From Eisenibacter elegans DSM 3317 (GTDB taxonomy: Bacteria; Bacteroidota; Bacteroidia; Cytophagales; Microscillaceae): a stretch of 64,000 nucleotides of DNA. Under the pieces are notes generated by a model, which saw nothing but the letters and a program-made list of their open reading frames with translations, was not told the origin of the DNA and did no database searches. A program made the position numbers and the translations under genes. The stretch covers positions 368,530 through 432,529 of the forward strand of contig NZ_KE387154.1 of assembly GCF_000430505.1 (NCBI RefSeq). Reading direction: 5' to 3'. This document shows, one piece after another, positions 42,999 to 50,909 of the stretch. The number at the start of each line of letters is the position of its first letter. The stretch's first letter is position 1.

Positions 42999-44399
42999 TT
43001 AGGACGTTGAGCGGCTGTGTCGAAAGCCCCAAACCAGCATATCGTCAATGGGCTGCTCGTGGCCTTGTGTCATCCAAGTTTCGATATATTCGGCAAGTGC
43101 GGCTGTTTGTTGGGCTGCTGGCAATAAGGCCACACGGGTAAGCAACTGCTTGAAGCGTTCCTTGCCTAGTTTTTTGTTTTCAGTCCCTCCAAATTGGTCA
43201 AGGTAGCCGTCAGAGGTCATATAAAACCACGTATCGGGCGGCAAGTCGTTTAAGGCCAAAGTATGTTGTTCAAACGCTGCGGTGGGGCTTGCGCCTCCAA
43301 TAGAACGCCGTGTCCCTTTTAGCTCTCTGACTTGAGAGTCAGTAACGACAAAAAGGCTGTTTTTGGCTCCGGCAAAGCGTAGTGTTTGCTGGTCTTTGTC
43401 AATGACACATAAACTGACATCCATGCCGTCGCGGTTGCGGCTTTGGCCTTGTTTGAGGGTACGGTATACGCCCTTGTGTAAGGCCGAAAGAATGACCTCG
43501 GGCTGTGCTAAGGCATCTGTTCGGGAGATTTCATTCAAGATCTCCCCACCCAACATACTCATCAGAGCTCCGGGTACGCCGTGCCCCGTACAGTCTACCA
43601 CTGCCAAGGCAATGTGTTGTGCTGTATGGCTCATCCAGTAGAAATCACCACTGACCACATCGCGTGGGCGATAAAACACAACACTCTGGGGCAATACCTC
43701 TGCGATATTTTCCTCACTTGGCAAAAGCGCCTGCTGGATACGCTGGGCATAGTCGATACTGGCATTGATATTGGCATTTTACGCGGCCAAGTCGGCGGTA
43801 GAGGCCTTGAGCGCCTGAGTGATATGGAAATTTTCGTAGATGCCCCGGTAGCGCATCCAGATAATAATGACCATCCCCACGCCTACCGGTGTGATGATGA
43901 GCCATTTTTGTACCCAAGCAACCCATAGCGTAGGGGAGTGAAACACAAAAATACTTCCACACAACAACACAGAGCCGACAAAGCAAATGGCTGCGTGCTT
44001 CCAGTGCCAAACCGTTAGTAGGGCAAAGGTAATATAAATGGCAATTTGTGTTTCGGTCAGAAACAGCCAGCTGTCATTGTACATACTGGCGTAGCCTACC
44101 ACCAAAGCCCCCGAAACGGTAAGGGAGAAGAAGATGGTATATCCCAAAATCAGGCTATTGGCCTTGGCATAGCGCACCATCAGCCACGCGACAATGATAA
44201 GAGGAGCCGGAAGCCAGTTGCGCCACATCAATTCCCAAAACAGTTCTTGCGAAACATCATACTCCAGCCAAGTGCCCAAACTAGTGCCTCCACAATAAGT
44301 AACGATGGCAGCCAAGGCGGTAGGCTCCAGAAAACGACGGTTGATGCGTTCCTTCTCTTGAGGCCAAGCTACGGAGGTCATATTGATAGCTTGATTCAT
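42999..44399 (-). pseudogene. Membrane-anchored SpoIIE/PP2C serine phosphatase interrupted by an in-frame TAA
   Basis: An N-terminal part (from ATG 44399) has five to six membrane helices and ends STADLAA at a TAA (43779-43781). The same frame continues NANINASIDYAQRIQQALLP, then PRDVVSGDFYW and VDCTGHGVPGALMS, the catalytic core of SpoIIE-type PP2C phosphatases, to GFRHSRSTS. The region just before the core is the usual coiled-coil linker, where Gln is common, so TAA may have replaced CAA. The full protein would be about 466 residues. A TTG at 43724 or similar could start a free phosphatase domain, but this would lose the sensor. These proteins usually act in partner-switching or two-component output. 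Confidence 0.8.
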
Positions 44400-44429
44400 A
44401 ATGGTAAGTAGTTTTTTGAGCGCTTATGG

Positions 44430-44508
44430 TTTATCCCCAATCAATATTGGTTTGGAATGTGTGTGTGCTGAAAATCCTTGAGAATCACGAAAATCAAATC
44501 ATATGAAC
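44430..44508 (-). repeat. Dispersed 79-base intergenic repeat, copy C
   Basis: On the minus strand this copy shares ATTTGATTTTC, TGATTCTCAAGGATTTTCAG and CCAATATTGATTGGGG with copies A and B. It ends 30 bases before the start of the phosphatase gene, in the same orientation as that gene. Confidence 0.8.
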
Positions 44509-44553
44509 TTAATATAAAAACAGCCTTGAGGTACGTCAGGATAACAGCCTAGG

Positions 44554-45441
44554 CTATTGAGGACAGTCTTGTTGGCAATTTCCGTTTTTGTCAATGAAGA
44601 AAGTCTTGCCTTCTCGCAACACCTTGGCCAATATTTTAGGGCTGGTTTGTTTGTCTTTTTTTACTTCTACAAAATCTTCTACCCTATCGTATTGGGGCTT
44701 GATTACCCAGGTACCCTTACGGTCTATAAACCCCCACTTGCCCTCCAACCATACAGCAGCTAGGCCTTCGCTGAAATCACGTGCGCCATCATATCGGAGC
44801 GCGATGATTTCTTGTCCTTGTCGGTTGATAAAACCCCATTTGCCTTGTTTTGACACCTTAGCCAAGCCTTCATAAAAGTTGCCACCCCATTCATACTGCA
44901 TCGGCACAAGCAGCTTACCCGTGGTATCGATATAGCCTACTTGTTTGTCTTTGACTACCATTGCTGCGCCCTCTTGGAAAGAGCCCGCATCATCATATTG
45001 CGCCTTGATGACTGTCTTGCCTGCTTTGTTGATAAAAGCCACCAATGAATCAGGTTTGCGCACCCGTGCCCTGTTTTGGCTAAACCAAGCAGCTTCTTCA
45101 TAAACAGCCTCTATAACCAGTTGTTTTTTGGAGTCAATATACCCATACTTCCCCTTGATGCGCACCTTGGCCAGGCCTTCTGTATACACATCCACAAATT
45201 CAAAGGTAGTGGTATCGGTAGCCACGGCAAGCAGGCTATCGGCAGGGTCATAACTTTGGCCGGGGTCGCGGCGGTCTTCCATATCGGCGAGCGCATCGCT
45301 ATGGTCTTCGGCGTGGCTCTCGTCCGTACTTTGAGAACGACAAGCCCACAACAGCCCGCCTAATAATAATGCGATAAAAATCCGGCTTATCGAACCACTT
45401 GCAGAAGTGTTGCGTAAAAGCAATCGTAACAAATTCTTCAT
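44554..45441 (-). CDS. WG-repeat lipoprotein
   Basis: The protein is 295 residues from the ATG at 45441, giving a lipoprotein signal (MKNLLRLLLRN, lipobox LLWAC near residue 34). An upstream frame to 45498 is unlikely. The mature part has at least six WG-type repeats of about 22 to 25 residues, for example VRIKGKYGYIDSKKQLVIEA, QGKWGFINRQGQEI and EGKWGFIDRKGTWVI. It should sit on the periplasmic or outer face of a membrane. Function of WG repeats is not known; they look like β-rich structural units. Confidence 0.85.
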   Translation of the reverse strand: MKNLLRLLLRNTSASGSISRIFIALLLGGLLWACRSQSTDESHAEDHSDALADMEDRRDPGQSYDPADSLLAVATDTTTFEFVDVYTEGLAKVRIKGKYGYIDSKKQLVIEAVYEEAAWFSQNRARVRKPDSLVAFINKAGKTVIKAQYDDAGSFQEGAAMVVKDKQVGYIDTTGKLLVPMQYEWGGNFYEGLAKVSKQGKWGFINRQGQEIIALRYDGARDFSEGLAAVWLEGKWGFIDRKGTWVIKPQYDRVEDFVEVKKDKQTSPKILAKVLREGKTFFIDKNGNCQQDCPQ

Positions 45442-45517
45442 AACTTTTTGGGAGTAATAGGAGTAAACACTCGTATATGTGTAGCAAATATCTCTCAAAA
45501 CGAATTAATTGCTTAAA

Positions 45518-46033
45518 ATGAGACACCACCTCCCTACCTTGGTATTGTTGTATAGTGTTTGGATGATGCTGGGGATGCCCCTCTTGTTAGCACAAACCGC
45601 CCTCAACTGGAACTTACAGTTCAGTATTCCACAAAGTTGGGAAAAAAGCCGAAAAAGCAGCCCTTATAGCCAATATTTCTCCAGCAAGAACGCAGAGGCA
45701 GTGATGGAATTGCGGCAGCTCGAAAAAGGAACCCAAGCCCAAACCAACCAGGCAATGCTACAACTCTTACAAGACTATGGCATCTCGACACAAGAGGCTG
45801 GCAGCGCTCGCCAACAAAAGCTAAACAACAACCATAACATCAGTTTTGTAAGAATCGACCATAGTGTCTTGAGAGCCACCGGCACACTCAACAAACAATA
45901 CCAATGGTGGCAATTATATGTCTTTGAGATAGACCATACCCAATACCTGCTCTTTGCTTCTGAGTATTTTCAGCACAAACCTTCTATCCAAAAAGACGTA
46001 GAGGCCGTCATTTTATCTATAAAAACCTTATAG
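45518..46033 (+). CDS. Secreted protein of unknown function
   Basis: The protein is 171 residues from the ATG at 45518; the TTG at 45509 is less likely. It has a signal peptide (MRHHLPTLVLLYSVWMMLG, cleavage near LLLAQ). The mature part begins LNWNLQFSIPQSWEKSRKSS and alternates β-strands and helices. A C-terminal domain has WQLYVFEIDHTQYLLFASEY. The order suggests a small binding or stress domain, but no family is recognised. It is divergent from the WG-repeat gene. Confidence 0.6.
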   Translation: MRHHLPTLVLLYSVWMMLGMPLLLAQTALNWNLQFSIPQSWEKSRKSSPYSQYFSSKNAEAVMELRQLEKGTQAQTNQAMLQLLQDYGISTQEAGSARQQKLNNNHNISFVRIDHSVLRATGTLNKQYQWWQLYVFEIDHTQYLLFASEYFQHKPSIQKDVEAVILSIKTL

Positions 46034-46169
46034 CTACTTGGTTTTAGACTCGTTATATATTGGCCTCAAAATAACAAAAACGGAACATTTGCTGCATAGC
46101 TTTTGTATTACTTACACAAGCCTAAAAATGGCAATCTCTATCTGTTTCGTATAAAAATTGACATAGACT

Positions 46170-46694
46170 ATGAAAGACCTCGTAAGAATGCGAACTTCTC
46201 TGAGCGAAGAGGTTCAAAATATTTTGAATGAACAAATCCGCATCGAAGCTGTAGCTTCTGCCAAATATCTAGCAATGGCTTCTTGGTGTGATGAGCGCGG
46301 CTACGAAAATAGCGCCAACTTCTTCTACCACCAATCTGACGAAGAGCGCAAGCATATGCTCAAAATCTTCCACTATGTGGCCGATATGGGTGGCAAGGCT
46401 GCTTCGCCCGAAGTTGCCGGCATCAACCACGAATTTGCCTCACTGCGCGAAGTATTCGAAACTGCGCTGGAGCAAGAAATTGGTGTTACACACGCCATCA
46501 ACCGTATCGTAGATACTTGCCGCAAAGTCAAAGACTTTGGTACTGAGCAGTTTATCGATTGGTTTGTAGAAGAACAACGTGAAGAAGAGTTTGTTGCCCG
46601 CCGCATCATCGAACTATTTGATGTCATTGGCGAAGAAGGACAAGGACTCTACTTTATCGACAAGGAAATTCCAAACGTAAAGTACGACGCATAA
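46170..46694 (+). CDS. ftnA: Bacterial non-heme ferritin
   Basis: This 174-residue four-helix-bundle ferritin stores iron in a 24-subunit shell. Diiron ligands are visible in EAVASAKYLAMASWCDERGY and FFYHQSDEERKHMLKI, and later EEQREEEFVARRIIEL. The sequence begins MKDLVRMRTSLSEEVQNILN, typical of Bacteroidota FtnA. It is a single-gene unit with a strong terminator. A Fur-family regulator lies in this window but no clear Fur box was found upstream. Confidence 0.95.
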   Translation: MKDLVRMRTSLSEEVQNILNEQIRIEAVASAKYLAMASWCDERGYENSANFFYHQSDEERKHMLKIFHYVADMGGKAASPEVAGINHEFASLREVFETALEQEIGVTHAINRIVDTCRKVKDFGTEQFIDWFVEEQREEEFVARRIIELFDVIGEEGQGLYFIDKEIPNVKYDA

Positions 46695-46733
46695 GCGGCT
46701 ATTGACCAATAGGCAAAACTGCCATATATTTTC

Positions 46734-46762
46734 ACCCACAGCGCTTGCGTTGTGGGTTTTTT
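46734..46762 (+). terminator. Intrinsic terminator of ftnA
   Basis: A 10-bp stem (ACCCACAGCG / CGTTGTGGGT, one G-T pair) with a 4-base loop is followed by six Ts. Confidence 0.9.
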
Positions 46763-46851
46763 GATGAATGAGCTATGCCAATAGTTGGCCATAGCAGCTG
46801 TTTTTGCGTAGAGGTATGAAGATAGTTTGATTCACCCAAAATTTTGCGCTT

Positions 46852-47466
46852 ATGTCTTATACACATCTTCTCTACTACCTAGGGCTATGGTGCCTGATGG
46901 CCGTGGCCGCTCCCCTCAATGCCCAGCAAACAGCCCTTGCTACCAAGGGCATCAAACAGTTGCCCAACAGCACAGAGGCCTTCAAAACCTTGCGCGACCA
47001 AGTGGCCACTACGCCCCAAGGTGGGGCACAGATGTTTTTGATAGCCCTCAAGGTATATGTAGAAAACCCCGAACTAGGCGAGCAACTGCTGGTAATGGCC
47101 GTGGATATGGAGCGCTTGAGCAGCGGCAATACCTATCAGGGCTATGCCTTGGGCACTAGCGACGGCTCGCTACTGCGCCGCCAACTAGAGCAACACCCAC
47201 ACCTGCCCAATTCTTATTTCAAAGGCTCCAGCCCACAAAACGGGTATCAGGTAAAAACACCTCTCGACATTGAGTGTAGCAGCAATCCCTATAGCGGTGA
47301 TATGGCACAGGGCAACTTCAAAGTATTTGTCAGAAGTAGTGGCGCAGACAGCCCCCGACCCTTACAAATGAAACGCAATGATAAGGGGATTTGGAAAGTA
47401 GCTGAGTGGAGCTCGGTGTTGGTGGGCATACGCCAACCAGAGCGAAAAGTTGTAGACGATTTGTAG
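46852..47466 (+). CDS. Secreted protein of unknown function, DUF6935-like
   Basis: The 204-residue protein has a signal peptide (MSYTHLLYYLGLWCLMAVAA, cleavage near LNAQ). The mature part contains LIALKVYVENPELGEQLLVM, then TYQGYALGTSDGSLLRRQL and the conserved-looking NPYSGDMAQGNFKVFVRSSG followed by ADSPRPLQM. This pattern recalls DUF6935, but I am not sure. No catalytic motif is seen. It is likely periplasmic or secreted. Confidence 0.6.
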   Translation: MSYTHLLYYLGLWCLMAVAAPLNAQQTALATKGIKQLPNSTEAFKTLRDQVATTPQGGAQMFLIALKVYVENPELGEQLLVMAVDMERLSSGNTYQGYALGTSDGSLLRRQLEQHPHLPNSYFKGSSPQNGYQVKTPLDIECSSNPYSGDMAQGNFKVFVRSSGADSPRPLQMKRNDKGIWKVAEWSSVLVGIRQPERKVVDDL

Positions 47467-47494
47467 GCCAAAGCGCCTCTAAGCCTTCCCCCAG

Positions 47495-49306
47495 CTAGTC
47501 TTGAGGGGCTTCATCCGCCACTGCAATCCCCATCTTGCGCATCAACTGTACGGCATTGAAGCTCTTACAAGCGCCGGGGGTGAGGCGATAGTCAAAAAGA
47601 ATCTCGTCGCCGACTATCTGGCTGTTGAAGCTGTAGTTGTGGATAAAAGAATGGGTGGTTTCCATTTCGCTCAACACCAAGTCGTGTGTCGATACGATGC
47701 CACTGGCCCGTAGCTGATGGAGCTGCAAAATCAACCCGCGCGCGCCTTGGTGTCGGTCTTGGGAGTTGGTTCCCTTCAGAATCTCATCCAATAGATACAA
47801 TACCGGAAGCTGAGGTTGAGCTTGCAAATGGTCAATTAGTTGGCGCAGGCGCTTGAGCTCAGCATAAAAAGACGAAATGTTCTCCTCTAGGGAGTCTTGG
47901 GTACGCATAGAGCTAAAAACCTGACAAACACTCAGGCGCATTTGCGAAGCCAATACCGGCGCGCCACAAAGCGCCAATACGGTATTGATACCCACAGTGC
48001 GTTGAAAGGTGGTTTTGCCCGACATATTGGCTCCTGTAATGAGCATCGTATGGCCGATACCCTGCAAGCGCATATCATTGTTAATTCGTTGACTATCAGG
48101 TATCAATGGATGTGCCAATGCCTTAGCCTCCCATACAAAATCAGTCTCGGTATCAATCGTGGGCAAAGTCCAAGTGGGATTGGCATACCAAGCTCCGGCA
48201 AGGCTGGTAAGGGCTTCCCATTCGCCCATTACCTGCCACCATTGTGCTACTTGGCTGCGGTTTGCTTCTTTCCAACGCTCCAAACGCCGGACGCTGTGGA
48301 TGTCCCACAGGAACAGGCCATTGGCCAAAATTGTGAACCAAGGGTTATTGCGTTGGGAGAGCAAGTAGGCTGCGTAGGCCAATCGCTTGATTTGGATAGA
48401 GGCTGCGCCAGTACCTTTGCCCAAGCTTGCTTGGTACTGTCGGACAAGCGGCACATCGACCTCAGCCGCTTCTATGCAAGCAAAAACCTGTGCGTATTCG
48501 CGCAAGGCATCAACGCTAGGGTCGATTTGCTCATAGAGGGTTGTTATTTTTTTGAATTGAGGCAGTAGCAAGCTAAAATTGATGGCTACCGGCAGTAGTA
48601 GCGGATAATACCCCCACCACAGGGTAGCTATGAGGCAAGCAACAGACAACAAGCTCATTAGCCAAGGCACAACGCGCCAAAAACTACTGTTGAGCCACAC
48701 AGAGGGTGTATTTAACCATTCGTTGAGCGCCGCCACGGCTTCCATATCTGCGCTAGCGTGTTTGCCCCGTGCTTCAGCTTCTTGGCGTAGGTCTACGGCC
48801 TCGCGTAGGGCGCTGAGAGCCTCTTGACGTGCGCTGATAGCCTCGGTAGTGGCGGGGGCTTGTAACCAAGCTGCCAAGGTCTGTGCCCCAAAAGGGCTCG
48901 TACTTCGGTTGAGCCATTGGTAGAGCGAACGCCTACCAAAAATATCTAAGTCGGAGGTATAGGGGTGTTTGGCATCTACAAAAGCAGCTCCATCGGGCAG
49001 GCTTGCCCAGTTGTTTTGGAGGCGATCAAGCTCTGTTTGGTTAATGGCAGCCAAAAATCGCAAGTGATTGCGTCGATAAAGCACTTGTTGGTGCCAGCGC
49101 ATCAGCCCAATAAAAGCGCTCAAACCTACCAACAACACCAGCCCGGCTGTTCCCCAAGTCGTTTGCCAGCCTAACCAACCGACACCGATGGCCGTGGCCA
49201 AAAAAACCACCAGCCGCAGCCCCGCAACGAGGTTATAGCGGGCTTGCGCTTGTTGGGTTTGTGCTTGAAACTGTTGGAGACGTTGTTGGAATATCGCTTG
49301 GGGCAT
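47495..49306 (-). CDS. Membrane-anchored MutS-family ATPase
   Basis: The protein is 603 residues from the ATG at 49306 (an alternative upstream start is 49366). It has two membrane segments near the N-terminus (about 30-70) and two more near residue 215-255, which is unusual for MutS proteins. A MutS-like clamp region follows. The C-terminal MutS ATPase has TGANMSGKTTFQRTVGIN (Walker A), YLLDEILKGTNS (Walker B) and IVSTHDLVLSEM. No N-terminal mismatch-binding domain is seen. It is probably not a classic mismatch repair protein. It ends 29 bases past the convergent secreted-protein gene. Confidence 0.88.
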   Translation of the reverse strand: MPQAIFQQRLQQFQAQTQQAQARYNLVAGLRLVVFLATAIGVGWLGWQTTWGTAGLVLLVGLSAFIGLMRWHQQVLYRRNHLRFLAAINQTELDRLQNNWASLPDGAAFVDAKHPYTSDLDIFGRRSLYQWLNRSTSPFGAQTLAAWLQAPATTEAISARQEALSALREAVDLRQEAEARGKHASADMEAVAALNEWLNTPSVWLNSSFWRVVPWLMSLLSVACLIATLWWGYYPLLLPVAINFSLLLPQFKKITTLYEQIDPSVDALREYAQVFACIEAAEVDVPLVRQYQASLGKGTGAASIQIKRLAYAAYLLSQRNNPWFTILANGLFLWDIHSVRRLERWKEANRSQVAQWWQVMGEWEALTSLAGAWYANPTWTLPTIDTETDFVWEAKALAHPLIPDSQRINNDMRLQGIGHTMLITGANMSGKTTFQRTVGINTVLALCGAPVLASQMRLSVCQVFSSMRTQDSLEENISSFYAELKRLRQLIDHLQAQPQLPVLYLLDEILKGTNSQDRHQGARGLILQLHQLRASGIVSTHDLVLSEMETTHSFIHNYSFNSQIVGDEILFDYRLTPGACKSFNAVQLMRKMGIAVADEAPQD

Positions 49307-49417
49307 TGCTTGGGAGATGAGTGTTAGAGGGCTGTCGGGCTTAGGCCAAATAAACCCTGCCAACACACCGAAGGCTGTCGCCGTGGGTGTGTTGGGAGGC
49401 CAGATAAATCAATAGGT

Positions 49418-50806
49418 TTATTCAAACCCCAAAATCTTGAGCATTGCCTCGCTGTTTTGCTCTTCCGAGAAGAGGGCTTTGGAGAGGCTGCCATCAGGCT
49501 TGCGGTCGATAACGACATGCTTGGGCGCAGGAATGAGGCAGTGTTGGATACCCCCATAGCCGCCAAGCGATTCTTGGTATGCACCAGTATGGAAAAAGCC
49601 GATATACTGCTTCTCCTCATTATGAATCATAGGCAAGAACACTTCAGAGCTGTGTGCTTCGGAGTTATAATAGTCCATCGAGTCGCAAGTCAGGCCACCG
49701 AGGTTGACACGGTGGAAGGGGTTGTCCCAGTTGTTGATGGCTAGCATAATGTACTTTTGGTTCAGCCCCCACACATCAGGTAGGTGTGTGATGAAAGAGC
49801 CATCTACCATATACCACAGTTCTTTGTCATTTTGAAGCTTTTGGTCGATGACAGAATAAATCAAGGCACCACTCTCGCCTACCGTAAAGCTACCAAACTC
49901 TGTGAAGATATTGGGCGTGGGTACGTTGTTCTTCTTGCAAATCCACTGGATGTTTTCGATGATTTGCTCGGCCATATACTGGTAGTCATATTCAAATTGC
50001 ATCGAGGTTTTGATAGGGAAGCCGCCGCCAATGTCGATGGTATCCAGCTCGGGGCATACTTTCTTGAGCTCACAATACTTGTATACAAATCTGCTCAACT
50101 CGCTCCAGTAGTAGGCGCTGTCTTTGATGCCGGTATTGATGAAAAAGTGCAGCATCTTGAGCGAATACTTGGGGTTGTTCTTGATTTTATCAAAATACAA
50201 CCGAGTAACATCATTGTAACGAATACCCAAACGCGAGGTGTAAAAGCCGAAGTTTGGCTCCTCGTCAGAAGCCACACGGATGCCCAAACGGATATGCTCT
50301 GCTGTAGAGGCATCATATTGGTCTATTTCGGCCAAATTATCCAAAATCGGCACACAGTTCAAGCCCATATCCAGTATCTCACGGATGTATTGGGTATAAA
50401 GTGGGCGCTTGAAGCCATTACAAATCACGTAAGTATCTTTCGTGATTTTGTTACTTTTGTACAAATGTTTGACGATAGGAATATCATAAGAAGAAGACGT
50501 CTCAATATGCACATCGTTTTTCAAACTCTCTTCCAACACAAACTTGAAGTGCGAAGCCTTGGTACAATAACAGTAGACATAGTCCCCCTGATAGTTGTAC
50601 TTTTTCATCGCATCTTTGAATATTTTTTTGGCATATTGAATATGTTCACTTATCTTGGGCAAATAAGTAACCTTGAGAGGAGTACCGTACTCCTCGATGA
50701 TGTCCATCAAGGGAATATTGTTGAAGAACAGCTCGTTTTGCTCAACCTTAAACTCTTTCGTAGGGAAATCGAACGTCTGCTCAATCAAATCAATGTAACT
50801 TTTCAT
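49418..50806 (-). CDS. speA: Arginine decarboxylase, Bacteroidota SpeA type
   Basis: This 462-residue PLP enzyme of the alanine racemase-fold group starts with the characteristic KSYIDLIEQTFDFP and has YVYCYCTKASHFKFVLEES around the PLP Lys region. It continues HIETSSSYDIPIVKHLYKS, then TIDIGGGFPIKTS (phosphate binding) and VDGSFITHLPDVWG. It converts arginine to agmatine, the first step to polyamines. It is shorter than enterobacterial SpeA (about 660 residues), as is usual for this type. It is divergent from arginine deiminase. Confidence 0.93.
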   Translation of the reverse strand: MKSYIDLIEQTFDFPTKEFKVEQNELFFNNIPLMDIIEEYGTPLKVTYLPKISEHIQYAKKIFKDAMKKYNYQGDYVYCYCTKASHFKFVLEESLKNDVHIETSSSYDIPIVKHLYKSNKITKDTYVICNGFKRPLYTQYIREILDMGLNCVPILDNLAEIDQYDASTAEHIRLGIRVASDEEPNFGFYTSRLGIRYNDVTRLYFDKIKNNPKYSLKMLHFFINTGIKDSAYYWSELSRFVYKYCELKKVCPELDTIDIGGGFPIKTSMQFEYDYQYMAEQIIENIQWICKKNNVPTPNIFTEFGSFTVGESGALIYSVIDQKLQNDKELWYMVDGSFITHLPDVWGLNQKYIMLAINNWDNPFHRVNLGGLTCDSMDYYNSEAHSSEVFLPMIHNEEKQYIGFFHTGAYQESLGGYGGIQHCLIPAPKHVVIDRKPDGSLSKALFSEEQNSEAMLKILGFE

Positions 50807-50859
50807 CGTAAAGGTAAAGGGGGGGATTGCAATGAAAGACCAACTATCGTAAAACAGGA

Positions 50860-50888
50860 CAAATTTATTAATAATGCAAGTGAATCAA
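50860..50888 (-). promoter_or_regulatory. Promoter of speA
   Basis: On the minus strand TTG (50886-50888), 18 bases, then TAAATTTG (50860-50867), both perfect to the Bacteroidota consensus. The predicted leader is about 45 nucleotides. The site lies inside the 103-base divergent gap to the deiminase gene. Confidence 0.7.
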
Positions 50889-50909
50889 TAATAAACCCAC
50901 AGCTTTTTT

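Noticed and set aside
42999-43724. SpoIIE phosphatase domain as a separate gene
   Set aside because: It is in the same frame as the membrane half and separated by only one stop; the only nearby start is TTG. A single interrupted gene explains it better, although translation of the free domain is possible.
27953-43781. Reassignment of TAG or TAA to Gln, suggested by in-frame stops
   Set aside because: Many intact genes end properly at TAG or TAA at the expected family length (cruF at TAG, menB at TAG, sucC at TAA), so standard termination is in force.
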